Shown: positions 44,524-53,351 of the stretch, one piece after another | Numbering within the stretch: position 1 is the stretch's first letter | Layout: each line of letters starts with the position of its first letter | Assembly (NCBI GenBank): GCA_025360005.1 | Contig: JANYDA010000017.1 | Coordinates: 1-64,000, forward strand | Length of the DNA stretch: 64,000 nt | Reading direction: 5' to 3' | From: Fibrobacteria bacterium | GTDB taxonomy: Bacteria; Fibrobacterota; Fibrobacteria; UBA11236 | Notes under the pieces: generated by a model | Seen by the model: the letters and a program-made list of their open reading frames with translations, nothing else | The model's database searches: none | What the model was told of the DNA's origin: nothing | Made by a program: the position numbers and the translations under genes

Positions 44524-45257
44524 TGCACGGGGGGGACGTCCGATCGCTTGAATTTCAAATCGCCCGCCGGCACCTGGGGCAAGGTCAGGTTGAACTGGGG
44601 AATGAGGAAATCCGGGGCCACGGGCCAATCGGGCAGGCGGTAGAGGAGCCCTAGGCCCGCCTGGAAAACCAGGATGCGATGGCTGGGCAAGGGCGCGGAG
44701 AAATCCCCTCCCAGCACTTGGTTGAGCTGCGTGGCCAGATAGGTACCGCGCAAGTTACCGAAGAAAAGCGGCCGGCCCACGCTCTTGGAGGCGGCGTATT
44801 CCATGAAGAAGGAATTGTCGGCCCAGGCCCCGATGCCCCAGCCTGCGCCCAGCTTATGGTGGAAGGAAGCCGGGGTGGGCGCGGGATTGCCGGTGGGCAG
44901 GGCAAGATTCATGGCGAACTCCATCGTCACCGGTCCCGTGGGGGCTTCCACATGCCATTCCATTTCGGCGCCGGGGAAAGGCCCCCAGCGGTCCTTCAAG
45001 CCCAAACGGTAATTGAAGCTGCCTTTGAATATATCCGACTTGCGGGCCGCTTCCAGGCCGCTGTCGTTTTCATTGCAGGCATGCGCCGCCAGGGTCGAAT
45101 CCGTATGGTAATTCCGGCAATGCCATTGCGGTTGCCGTCCCACGCCCAAGGTGGCCTGGCTATGCCCCGCGGGCATCAATACGCCGGTATTGAAATGATG
45201 CACCGAATATAGGCATCCGCTTAAAAACAACGCCATGAGGATGCAAAGCGATTTCAC
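44487..45257 (-). CDS. Lipoprotein preceding the second TonB receptor
   Basis: The short signal peptide MKSLCILMALFLSGC ends in a good lipobox. The 256-residue product is rich in aromatic residues and Gly, with strand-like text (FKGSFNYRLGLKDRWGPFPGAEMEWHVE, HKLGAGWGIGAWADNSFFMEYAAS) and ends MNFGFGWAF, like a small outer-membrane barrel. Its gene overlaps the TonB receptor by 37 bases. I do not recognise a family. It may capture the receptor's ligand or form a barrel of its own (inference). Confidence 0.78.
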   Translation of the reverse strand: MKSLCILMALFLSGCLYSVHHFNTGVLMPAGHSQATLGVGRQPQWHCRNYHTDSTLAAHACNENDSGLEAARKSDIFKGSFNYRLGLKDRWGPFPGAEMEWHVEAPTGPVTMEFAMNLALPTGNPAPTPASFHHKLGAGWGIGAWADNSFFMEYAASKSVGRPLFFGNLRGTYLATQLNQVLGGDFSAPLPSHRILVFQAGLGLLYRLPDWPVAPDFLIPQFNLTLPQVPAGDLKFKRSDVPPVQWDMNFGFGWAF

Positions 45258-45430
45258 TGCCAGATGGTCACCTATTGCCAGTCAAGGTTTGTCCGGTGGA
45301 CCCCCTGGTCCCCGGAACCGGAAGAAATTACAACGTGCCGTATCAGGAGCAAGAGAAATGCCAGATCTTGGGAAGATGTAGCCCGATCAGAAACGATCGG
45401 GATCGGCAATCCCGGAAACGAATCCGCCGC
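45258..45430. other. Short intergenic region
   Basis: Nothing coding is seen. It should contain the promoter of the lipoprotein/TonB receptor pair on the minus strand. Confidence 0.3.
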
Positions 45431-45778
45431 TCAAATGGCATTTCCCCTTTTGAGCAGCCAGGCGAGCACCAGATGGGTGGCCAGCACGGCCCCCAGCAAC
45501 TGCCCATCCGTGAAGCGGATCAGCAGGTTCCGCATGCCTTGCAATCCGAAATGCGTCAGCAGGCCGTACCCCACGGTGGACAACAATACGAAAAGCGCAT
45601 AACGCAAAAGCCAATGCAATCGCCCGGACAGGCGTTTCACGAAGCCATTGATGAAAGGCCCTGCCACGACCAGGATCATGGCCGTGATGCCGAAAGCGAT
45701 TTCAAAGAGGTGGGAGCGCATCCATAGGGCGGGAACATGGATCCAATGCATGAGTTTGAAAACGCTCACCAACGCCAC
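45431..45778 (-). CDS. Small integral membrane protein
   Basis: This 115-residue protein has three to four hydrophobic segments: FEIAFGITAMILVVAGPFI, LLRYALFVLLSTVGYGLL and LLGAVLATHLVLAWLL. No family is recognised. Its start overlaps the end of moeA by 13 bases, so it is probably co-translated with it. An ATG at 45751 (MHWIHVPAL) is an alternative start. Several His residues at the N terminus (HWIHVPALWMRSH) could bind metal or heme, but this is only a suggestion. Confidence 0.7.
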   Translation of the reverse strand: MALVSVFKLMHWIHVPALWMRSHLFEIAFGITAMILVVAGPFINGFVKRLSGRLHWLLRYALFVLLSTVGYGLLTHFGLQGMRNLLIRFTDGQLLGAVLATHLVLAWLLKRGNAI

Positions 45779-46989
45779 AACCTCACCCTGGTGCCGGCCT
45801 TCACCTCATCGTTCCCGGCCCCCAGTTCCACAAACCCGTCCGCGCGCGCCCACGCGCTGAAGTCCCCCGATCCCTGGTTCTCCACCCATCTGGCCTTGAG
45901 CCGGCCTTCGGTATCGTAGCTGCAGGCGACGGGGAGAAAATGCGCCAATGGACCCGAAGGCGGCGCGTCCTCCGCCAGCACGGCGGGCATGGACTCGTCC
46001 CCGGTCCATCCCAGCGCGCGCCGTAACACCGGAATGACGTATCGGTGCAGGCACACCAACACCGAGGCCGGATTGCCCGGCAGGGCGAACACGGGAATGC
46101 CGCTGGCGCCCACCCCGAACCAGAACGGTTTGCCGGGCTTCTGGCGGATCTTGTGGAACAAGGGACGCACGCCTTGATCGAGCAGGACCCCGGGCACGTA
46201 GTCGGTTTTGCCCATCGATACCCCCCCGGTCAGGATCAGCACGTCGCATTTCCCGCGCACGCCTTCCAGGGTACTGCGCAGGCGGGCTTTGTCATCGCGC
46301 GCATGCAGCAGGGTCACGCGTTCGATGAGCCGCTTGCGCAACGCGGCCTCGATGGCGTAGGGATTCGATTTCCGGATCTGGTGCGGCAGCGGCTCCCGAC
46401 CCACGTCCACCAGTTCGTCCCCCGTGGCCACGATGGCTATCGAAGGGGTTTCCGCGACCTTCACGTCCTTCATGCCGAAGGCGGCCGCCGCCCCGATATG
46501 GGCCGCCGTCAGTTGCACGCCTTCCGGCACCAAAACCTTTCCGGCCGGGCAATCGGCGCCCGCGCGGTGCACGTGGCGGAACGGCACCGGCGCGGAAGCA
46601 TCATTGCGCAAGACGGCCACGCCGTCCTCTATGCTGATCTCCTCCATCGGCACCACGCAATCGACCGCCGTGGGCATCACGCATCCCGTCATCACCTCCA
46701 GGCAGGCTTCCGGCGTCCGCATTTTGCGCGCGGGTTCGCCCGCCTTCTGCGCCCCTTCGATAGGGAACCGGCGCAGGCCTTTCTCCCAGGCCGAAAAGGC
46801 GAAGGCGATGCCGTCCATGGCCACGCGGTCGAAAGGAGGCTGGGCTCGATCGGCGCGGATGGGCTCGCGCAGGATGCGGCCCTGCGCCTTGGAAAGCGGC
46901 AAGGTAACTTGCGCGTAACGGGGGATGGCCGAGGCCAGGACCGCATCCGCTTCCGAAGGGGAAATCATTTCCCGGAAATTCATGTCCAT
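45766..46989 (-). CDS. moeA: Molybdopterin molybdotransferase MoeA
   Basis: The 407-residue enzyme inserts molybdenum into adenylylated molybdopterin in the last step of molybdenum cofactor synthesis. MoeA signatures are present: AQPPFDRVAMDGIAFAF, VMPTAVDCVVPME, the MoaB-like domain ATGDELVDVG and ILTGGVSMGKTDYV, and KIRQKPGKPFWFGV with FALPGNPASVLVCLH. The C-terminal beta-barrel (domain IV) follows. Length is normal. No other cofactor gene or molybdoenzyme is in the window. Confidence 0.95.
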   Translation of the reverse strand: MDMNFREMISPSEADAVLASAIPRYAQVTLPLSKAQGRILREPIRADRAQPPFDRVAMDGIAFAFSAWEKGLRRFPIEGAQKAGEPARKMRTPEACLEVMTGCVMPTAVDCVVPMEEISIEDGVAVLRNDASAPVPFRHVHRAGADCPAGKVLVPEGVQLTAAHIGAAAAFGMKDVKVAETPSIAIVATGDELVDVGREPLPHQIRKSNPYAIEAALRKRLIERVTLLHARDDKARLRSTLEGVRGKCDVLILTGGVSMGKTDYVPGVLLDQGVRPLFHKIRQKPGKPFWFGVGASGIPVFALPGNPASVLVCLHRYVIPVLRRALGWTGDESMPAVLAEDAPPSGPLAHFLPVACSYDTEGRLKARWVENQGSGDFSAWARADGFVELGAGNDEVKAGTRVRLWRW

Positions 46990-47140
46990 GGAACTCTCCT
47001 GCCGCGATGCGGTACCGGGGGAAATTTAAGATCTTTGGGAGGATCGCGTCGTACCGCGATCACGCCGGAGTGGATCTAAACGGGGGATGGCCCTAGAATG
47101 GGATCAGGGATAGGAGGGGATTCTCCCTCCATGGATCAAA

Positions 47141-47545
47141 ATGGCAAAGATTCTGATTTTCGAGCCGGAAGCGCGGTATCGTCATATGCTGCGTTTCATT
47201 CTGGAAGGCATCAACCATCATATCCTGGATGCCGGCAGTTGGGATCATATCCCCATCCTACTGGCCAATGACACTCCGGACCTGATAATATTGGGCGTCC
47301 ACCTGGGCGAAGAACCGGAAATCCTGTCCTGGCCGGAATGGCAATTGGCCTTGCCGGACGTGCCGACTTTGATCCTCTTCTCCGGCGATCCGGAATTGCG
47401 GGACGGTTTCCTGGATGCTTGGGAAGGGACCCGGTCCATGAACATGATGGTGCAACCCATCGATCCATATCCTCTTTTGGCCATGGTCAAGGCCATGCTG
47501 ACGGCGCCGGTGGAATGGCGCCGCGGCGGGCAGCACGCGGTTTAA
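47141..47545 (+). CDS. Degenerate response-regulator receiver domain
   Basis: The 134-residue protein has the CheY-like fold pattern: KILIFEPEARYRHMLRFILEG, PDLIILGVHLGEE, TLILFSGDPE and MVQPIDPYPLLAMVKAML. The phosphorylation site Asp is Gly (LILGV where LVLLD is usual), the N-terminal acidic pair is E-P-E and the conserved Lys before Pro is Gln. It is therefore a pseudo-receiver that probably cannot be phosphorylated in the usual way. It stands alone without a histidine kinase. The next gene, tail to tail, makes polysaccharide. Confidence 0.75.
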   Translation: MAKILIFEPEARYRHMLRFILEGINHHILDAGSWDHIPILLANDTPDLIILGVHLGEEPEILSWPEWQLALPDVPTLILFSGDPELRDGFLDAWEGTRSMNMMVQPIDPYPLLAMVKAMLTAPVEWRRGGQHAV

Positions 47546-47620
47546 AAACCCGCAGGGGATCTCTAACTGTAGAGGGCTGCCGCTGAGGTGCGGTTCGCGG
47601 CTTAAGAGGCCGTCCTGGGC

Positions 47621-49675
47621 TTAAGCGGCCGTGGGGCGGCGCGGCAGCACGGGATTGCCGTGCGCTTCCCTGTGTTCTTCTTCCCGGCCGGCCTCCTGGT
47701 CCCGGTTCGCTCCCATATTGCTGGGGATGTACACCGGGCTCTTCTTCAGCATCACCGCGACCCGGCGGGTCTCCGCATTGGCGCTGATGGAGGTGAAGGA
47801 GAATTTCTGCAGCAGGCGATTGAGTTTCCATTCCAGCGTATGCAGGTTCACGTAATGCTGGAAGGTCTTGACCAGCCCCACGCTTACGCGGCGTTGATCC
47901 TGATCGAGTTCCCAGGGATGGAAATAGACCATGGCGGGATGTCCCTTGCGGTTGCAGGACTCGATGAAACTCTCCGTGACCACGTGCGGGAACAAGCGCA
48001 GGTAACCCCCTCCCGACATAGGCAGGAATTTGTTCCCGACGCCCAAGGTGGACATGGGGAATTCCCGCAGGCTGGCGCCGCTTTGCAAATGCAGGGTATG
48101 CGGCAGACGGTTGGGATAATCCGGGATGCCGTAGCGGTCGCGCTTGATGGGGAAGATGCTGGAATCGTATTCCAGCCCATGCCGGGCCAGGATCTCCAGC
48201 GCCCAATAAGTGCCGGGCACGATGGTGAAATTGGATGCGCGATGGCCGCGGATGGGCTGCGAGGCATGGCGCGAGATCGCCTCCAGCGATTTTAGCAGGT
48301 CTTCCTCGAAGCTGGCCGGCGTCATATCCGTAATGAGGTTGTGGTAATAGCCGTGCGTGCCGATTTCATGGCCTTCCGATGCGATCAGCTTGACCACCTC
48401 CGGGAAGCGATCCGCCACCCACCCCAATATGAAGAACGTTGCCTTGGTTTCCTGTGAACGGAACAGCTCCAGGATGCGCTCGATGTTGCTGATGATGCGG
48501 GTCTCCTGGAGGTGCCAAGTAGAGGGCGGGATCTTCTCCTTGAGATTGTAGGCGTGGAACCAGCATTCCACGTCCACGGTCATGAAATTGCGGACCCGGC
48601 TTTGCGGGCGGGCCAGGTCCACCACCTTGTCCATGTGGATTTCCCGGAGCATGCGGCGCACGCGCGCGCTGGGATCGCGCACGGCCAGGCGGCCCCCCAC
48701 CTGCTTGACGCCGTGGGCCAGTTCCACCAGGAAACCCAGATCCTCCAGATCGAAATCCTTGCGCGGCGTATAGCAGACCTCCAGGGTCTTGAGCCCGCGG
48801 GCGGAAAGGCGCGCCAGGCGCGCGGTGATTTCCGCCGGCCCCTTGCCTTCCAGAACCACGGACCTATCGTCATGATCGAGCTTGACCCATGCCGTAACTT
48901 TGTGGTTACCGTGCTTGCGAGGCGTGCGGGCCAGCAGGTTGAGCAACTTCACGCGCTTGAGGCTGGCCAGATCGCGGGTATCGCCTTCCCTGCGGGGTTT
49001 GATAAGCAGGTAGCCCACCGTGTTCATCAGCACCCACCATTCCATGCGGACCCAGGACCGGAAATGGCTGAAAGAAGCGCGGTAGGAATAATCGAAATAG
49101 GTCTTGCGCACCACGCTGTCCATGCCCTCGTCATAACCGAGCGTGATTTGGGCCAGTCCGGTGAGACCGGGCTTGATCCACAAGGTCCGGTTCTGGTAAT
49201 GCGGGATGGTGCGGCCGAACTCCACCGTGAAATGCGCCCGCTCCGGGCGCGGACCTATGAAGCTCATGTCGCCGCGCAAGATGCTCCAGAACTGCGGCAG
49301 TTCGTCCAGATGCAGGGCGCGCAGCCACCAGCCCACCTTGGTCACGCGCGGGTCCACGCCCTTGGCGGCCAATTGCGGGCCGTTCTTTTCCGCGTCCGCC
49401 CGCATGCTACGGAACTTGGAGATCTCGAACGGCTTCCCGCCCACGTCGGATTTGCGGATGGGCAGGGCTTCTTCGCCGTCCCATCCGTTCTGCAAGCGGC
49501 GCTCGCGCTTATTGATGCCTATCCGCTCCTGGCTATATATGACCGGCCCCGGGCTCTCCAGCTTGATGAGGAGGGCCAGGATGGGGTAACAGAAAACGAA
49601 AGCCCCGGTGCCCACCAGGCCGATGAGGATATCGATAAGACGTTTGACGACGATAACGCTGGGACTGGGTCGCAT
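47621..49675 (-). CDS. Three-domain fusion: polyprenyl-phosphate sugar transferase, STAS domain, polysaccharide deacetylase
   Basis: Residues 1-235 are a bacterial sugar transferase with one membrane helix (LIDILIGLVGTGAFVFCYPILALLIKL) and the catalytic text KFRSMRADAEKN, DELPQFWSILRGDMSFIGPRPER; this enzyme puts the first sugar phosphate on undecaprenyl phosphate. Residues about 260-358 (KLDHDDRSVVLEGKGPAEI to REIHMDKVVDL) have the plan of a STAS domain of anti-sigma antagonists. From about 362 comes a polysaccharide deacetylase with MTVDVECWFHA and HEIGTHGYYHN (metal Asp and His residues) and the DUF3473-like tail of the exopolysaccharide-locus subfamily. The single frame is 684 codons without break. 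It would start and modify an exopolysaccharide; the STAS part may regulate it. Confidence 0.88.
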   Translation of the reverse strand: MRPSPSVIVVKRLIDILIGLVGTGAFVFCYPILALLIKLESPGPVIYSQERIGINKRERRLQNGWDGEEALPIRKSDVGGKPFEISKFRSMRADAEKNGPQLAAKGVDPRVTKVGWWLRALHLDELPQFWSILRGDMSFIGPRPERAHFTVEFGRTIPHYQNRTLWIKPGLTGLAQITLGYDEGMDSVVRKTYFDYSYRASFSHFRSWVRMEWWVLMNTVGYLLIKPRREGDTRDLASLKRVKLLNLLARTPRKHGNHKVTAWVKLDHDDRSVVLEGKGPAEITARLARLSARGLKTLEVCYTPRKDFDLEDLGFLVELAHGVKQVGGRLAVRDPSARVRRMLREIHMDKVVDLARPQSRVRNFMTVDVECWFHAYNLKEKIPPSTWHLQETRIISNIERILELFRSQETKATFFILGWVADRFPEVVKLIASEGHEIGTHGYYHNLITDMTPASFEEDLLKSLEAISRHASQPIRGHRASNFTIVPGTYWALEILARHGLEYDSSIFPIKRDRYGIPDYPNRLPHTLHLQSGASLREFPMSTLGVGNKFLPMSGGGYLRLFPHVVTESFIESCNRKGHPAMVYFHPWELDQDQRRVSVGLVKTFQHYVNLHTLEWKLNRLLQKFSFTSISANAETRRVAVMLKKSPVYIPSNMGANRDQEAGREEEHREAHGNPVLPRRPTAA

Positions 49676-49981
49676 CCTACTCCTTGCGCGCCCGCGCTTC
49701 CGCGGCCGGGACGCATGCCCGGGTCCGAACCCAAATAGTTCCAGGGTCCGGGCGTCGGCGATGCAATCTTAGGGGATGGGCGCCTTTCCTTCCAAGATTT
49801 TTCGTTGTTTGATGCCTCCATTAGGCAATGGCGAATTCAGAGGATGGAATCCCCGGTATTTTGAACACATCCTTTACCCGCGCGTCTTTGCAAAACAGTA
49901 TTTCCCCAGGGGGCTCCAGGGGCGGCCCAAAAAAACAAAACCCCGGACGGACGCCTGGGTGGGAAAACGTGAGGAGTGAAA
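49676..49981. other. Intergenic region between sugar-transferase fusion and dedA
   Basis: No gene is seen in these 306 bases. It must contain divergent promoters for the fusion gene (minus) and dedA (plus). GAGGAG at 49971-49976 is the dedA ribosome site. Confidence 0.4.
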
Positions 49982-50632
49982 ATGCGGGATTGGCTGGTTG
50001 CGAACGGGGTATGGGGGGTTGCGCTGCTGATGTTACTGCAGAATATCCTTCCCGTCTTGCCTTCCGAACTTATCATGCCGCTTTCCGGTTTCCTGGCGTC
50101 TCTGGGCATCCTCCCTATCCATGGCGTGCTGCTGGCAGGCATAGCAGGCTCAGTACTAGGCCATCTGCCTTGGTATTTCCTGGGCTTCGCCCTAGGCGAA
50201 GAAAAGTTGGAACTCTTCGTGGACAGGCATGGACATCGGATCTTCCTGCGCCAAGCGCATGTACGAAAGGCGAAAGAATGGTTCGATAGGAATTCCATCA
50301 AGGCGGTATTGTTGGGCCGCCTTATCCCCGGCTTGCGCACCTGCGTCAATATCCCAGCCGGCACCACGCGGATGCCTTTCATCCCTTATTTCGCCTGCAC
50401 TCTGGCGGGGGATACCGTGTGGACCGCCCTGCTGGGCCTGGGCGGTTATGCCCTGGGACGCGACTACCGCCTTATCGCCGGTTACCTGCATTTGTTCGTC
50501 TGGGTATTGATGGCCGCTGCTTCGCTCTTCCTGGGTTGGGCCTATGTGCGGCGCCACCGTGGGGGAAATCCGCTGCGCGGGCGCGAGAAGGAGCCCAAGA
50601 TATCGGCCAGCGCCGCATCCAGGTTACCGTAA
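49982..50632 (+). CDS. DedA-family membrane protein
   Basis: This 216-residue inner-membrane protein has the DedA (SNARE-associated/VTT) plan: an N-terminal re-entrant segment LLQNILPVLPSELIMPLSGFLAS with the Glu in the P-S-E motif, LGHLPWYFLGFALGEE, FLGR-like VLLGRLIPGLRTCVNIPAG, and two C-terminal helices. DedA proteins are linked to lipid carrier flipping and membrane homeostasis. The ATG at 49982 has GAGGAG seven bases upstream; a GTG at 49976 is too close to it. Its last 91 bases overlap the end of the convergent epimerase gene. Confidence 0.9.
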   Translation: MRDWLVANGVWGVALLMLLQNILPVLPSELIMPLSGFLASLGILPIHGVLLAGIAGSVLGHLPWYFLGFALGEEKLELFVDRHGHRIFLRQAHVRKAKEWFDRNSIKAVLLGRLIPGLRTCVNIPAGTTRMPFIPYFACTLAGDTVWTALLGLGGYALGRDYRLIAGYLHLFVWVLMAAASLFLGWAYVRRHRGGNPLRGREKEPKISASAASRLP

Positions 50633-51513
50633 CGGAAAGGGTACCCTTTCTCCGCCTTGCCCGCATCCGTTTTCTGGCCCTCCAGCAGAGTGCCGGCCAT
50701 CTCCCCCAAGGCCAACCGCAGAGCCATTCCCGGGACCCGGAGCAGCAGCGGCCGGCGCACCGCTTTGGCCAAGGTGACCGCGAATTCCCGCTGCCGCACC
50801 GGCTGCGGGGCGCATCCGTTAACGGGTCCCGCCAGGGCGTTATCGTCGAGAGCACGCGCGAAAAGCCCTGCGACGTCTTCCACATGGATCCAGCTCCACC
50901 ATTGCCGGCCGGATCCCAGCACCGCCCCGCCGCCCAGCCGGAAGGCGGGCAGCAGCTTTTGCAAAGCACCCCCCTTTCCCAGCACCAACCCGTTGCGGAT
51001 GGCCACGGCGCGGATACCCAGTTCCCGCGCGCGGAATATCTCGCGCTCCCAGGCCACGCAAACCTCCGCCAGGAACCCGGTTCCGGGCTCATGCGTTTCC
51101 GCCAGCGTTTCCTCACCGCCGTCCCCGTAATACCCGACTGCTGAAGCGGACACGAATACGGAAGGCAGGCCATCGCCCGCGCCGTCCGCCGCCGCGCGCA
51201 ACCCCTCCACCAGGGAGCGGGTGCCTTGCACGCGCGATTCCAGGATGAGCCTTTTGCGGGCCGCCGTCCAAGGCCATGCGCCGATGTTCTCGCCCGCCAG
51301 GTGGATCACCGCATCGGCGCCCCGCAAAGCCGCGATGGGAGCGGGCAGGGCGGGATTCCAGGAAAAGACCTGGGCGCCCGCGGGCAGGCCGGATGCGGAA
51401 TGGGTAACGTTTGAGTTACGGGAGAGGACGCGGAGCGAATGGCCCGAGGCCGCCAGCCGGGCCGACAGGATCCTGCCGATGAAACCCGTGGCGCCCGTTA
51501 CCAGGACAATCAT
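50542..51513 (-). CDS. TIGR01777-family NAD-dependent epimerase (YfcH-like)
   Basis: The 323-residue protein has the extended SDR fold with the nucleotide-binding motif VTGATGFIGRIL, VIHLAGENIGAWPWTAARKRLILESRV, SASAVGYYGDGGEETL, and a C-terminal DUF1731-like part (GPVNGCAPQPVRQREFAVTLAKAVRRPLLLRVP). The family is widespread but its substrate is unknown. The ATG overlaps the stop of the THUMP methyltransferase gene (ATGA). Its 3' end runs 91 bases into the convergent dedA gene. Confidence 0.92.
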   Translation of the reverse strand: MIVLVTGATGFIGRILSARLAASGHSLRVLSRNSNVTHSASGLPAGAQVFSWNPALPAPIAALRGADAVIHLAGENIGAWPWTAARKRLILESRVQGTRSLVEGLRAAADGAGDGLPSVFVSASAVGYYGDGGEETLAETHEPGTGFLAEVCVAWEREIFRARELGIRAVAIRNGLVLGKGGALQKLLPAFRLGGGAVLGSGRQWWSWIHVEDVAGLFARALDDNALAGPVNGCAPQPVRQREFAVTLAKAVRRPLLLRVPGMALRLALGEMAGTLLEGQKTDAGKAEKGYPFRYGNLDAALADILGSFSRPRSGFPPRWRRT

Positions 51514-52910
51514 TTTTCCGGGAAGGTCCTGGCCTTGGCGGGCTTGGCCGCCTTCAATACCTTCACCGGTTTCGCGGGTTTGCCCGCTTCGGCTTGGCCC
51601 GCTTCGGCTTGGCCCGCTTGGGCTACCTTGACTGCATCGGACGCGTCGGCTGGGGCATCGGTACCCCGGGCATGGGCGCCCTTCATGAACTTGGCGGGCG
51701 CATCGTCGCGCGGAGGGAGGATGGAATATTCGGCTACGCCCACTTCCAAAGCGCCGTTGTCGATGGCCAGCCTGCGCTCGGGTTTGAACCAGATTTCCTT
51801 TTCCAATTCCTTGTCCGGGATCAGCACGTAGGCTTTGGAGCCGGGGCATTTGGTCTTGAGGAATTGCCCCAGCGTCTTATAGAACTCCTGCAATCCTTCC
51901 TGGGTGTCCTCGAGGCGAACGCCGTAAGGCGGATTGGCGACCACGATGCGATCGGGATAGGGGCCTTCCAGCTTGGCGAAATCCTTTTGCACCAGCTTCA
52001 CCGCATCCAGCCAGGGAGTGCGCGCAAGGTTGGCGCGCGTGGCGGCCATGGCGCGGGCGCTGATATCCACGCCGGTGATGAGCCCCTTGGGCAATGGCAA
52101 AATGGCCTTGGTGAATTCCAGCTTGACCTTTTCCCACAGCGACTCCGAGAAATCCGGCAGGGTCTCGAAGCCCTGCGTCTCGCGGAAGAAACCCGCGGGG
52201 GTATGCGTGGCTATCATGGCGCCCTCGATGAGGAAGGTGCCGCTGCCGCAGAAGAGATCCAGCAGGGGCCGATCCCCTTTCCATTGGGAGAAAAGCAGCA
52301 CGGCGGCCGCCAGATTCTCCTTTAGCGGCGCATCCACGGCCTGGATGCGGTAGCCGCGGCGATGCATGATGCCGTCCGAATAATAAAGGCTGATGGTGGC
52401 CTGATCATGGCGCAGGAAAAGATCCAGGCGCACATCGGGGGTTTCCCTGTCGATGGAAGGCCGCGCGCCCGTTCGCTCGCGCAGGCTGTCGACCACGGCG
52501 TCCTTCAGTTTGAGCGCCGCATATTGGCTATGGGTGATGGCGGAGTCCGAGACGGAAGCGGAAACCTTGAGGGTCTGCCCCTCTTTCAGGATGCGCGCCC
52601 AGTTGAACTTGACCGCGTGTTCATAGAGCTCGTCGGGATTGCGGCACGGAAAGGTGGCCAAAGGCCGGAGCACCCGGGAGGCCAATCGCGAAGCGTATAC
52701 CACGCGGTAGACCTCTTCCCTCGACAGCTTGGCTTCCACCCCCAGGTAAACCTGCTTGACATCTACGATACCCAGGTCGCGCAATTCCGCTTCCAACAAA
52801 GGCTCGAGATTGCGGGGCGTGCTTATGAAGAAAGCGTGGCGGGCCGGACCTTTTCGTCCTGCGTCCGGCTGGGCTTCCTCCAGAACGGAGAGGGGATCGG
52901 CTGGTATCAT
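51510..52910 (-). CDS. THUMP-domain class I SAM-dependent RNA methyltransferase (RlmL N-terminal-like)
   Basis: Residues 25-170 hold an N-terminal ferredoxin-like and THUMP RNA-binding region (FFISTPRNLEPLLEAELRDLGI, SRLASRVLRPLATFPCRNPDELYE). The Rossmann methyltransferase follows with DLFCGSGTFLIEGAMIA, GVDISARAMAATRANL and the NPPY motif VVANPPYGVRLED. It resembles the N2-guanine methyltransferase half of RlmL, acting on 23S rRNA. The last 60 residues are a Lys/Ala/Pro tail with a 15-bp tandem repeat (about 51588-51620), absent from most family members. It is coupled to the epimerase gene. Confidence 0.92.
   Translation of the reverse strand: MIPADPLSVLEEAQPDAGRKGPARHAFFISTPRNLEPLLEAELRDLGIVDVKQVYLGVEAKLSREEVYRVVYASRLASRVLRPLATFPCRNPDELYEHAVKFNWARILKEGQTLKVSASVSDSAITHSQYAALKLKDAVVDSLRERTGARPSIDRETPDVRLDLFLRHDQATISLYYSDGIMHRRGYRIQAVDAPLKENLAAAVLLFSQWKGDRPLLDLFCGSGTFLIEGAMIATHTPAGFFRETQGFETLPDFSESLWEKVKLEFTKAILPLPKGLITGVDISARAMAATRANLARTPWLDAVKLVQKDFAKLEGPYPDRIVVANPPYGVRLEDTQEGLQEFYKTLGQFLKTKCPGSKAYVLIPDKELEKEIWFKPERRLAIDNGALEVGVAEYSILPPRDDAPAKFMKGAHARGTDAPADASDAVKVAQAGQAEAGQAEAGKPAKPVKVLKAAKPAKARTFPEK
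51586..51622. repeat. 15-bp tandem repeat in the methyltransferase tail
   Basis: CGCTTCGGCTTGGCC occurs twice head to tail with partial further copies, giving GQAEA-GQAEA on the protein. It lies in the disordered-looking C-terminal extension. Confidence 0.6.
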
Positions 52911-53351
52911 TTGGGAAACATAAAAATTAGCGTCGCCGTTTGCACAATCCTTTCGCCTATTTCCTTGGGTCTTTGGGATAAAACCCCAGTAATCATGGAG
53001 AAAAGACGGGAAAGCGGGCGGATAGGCCGTCGCGCCTTTGCCTTTGGCATAGGGAGGCGCGGATCGGCGGCTGCGGAAAATTCCGCTCCGTCCCGGCGCT
53101 CCGTCCCCATCCCCGGTACCGATCGGGATCGCGCGACTAGGTAACTTACAGGGTACCCGTAACCGAGGAGTTTCCCGGGGCCGCCGGACAGATTCGGCCG
53201 CCCTTCACAAGCATCGATGCGGAAGTGTTGATGGGATTTCGGTGATGATGGGAAGGAAAAATGTGCGAACGCGGCCAGGAATGCCGCAGCCCATTGCCAT
53301 CAGGCAGGGAAGGGTATGCCGCGGAACGGGGATCGTCCCGCGGCGGAATCT
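52911..53351. other. Intergenic region without recognised gene
   Basis: These 440 bases separate the methyltransferase gene start from the end of the RNA-binding protein gene on the same strand. Open frames exist, but none shows a signal peptide, domain or ribosome site. The part next to 52911 is A/T-rich and probably contains the methyltransferase promoter. Confidence 0.4.
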
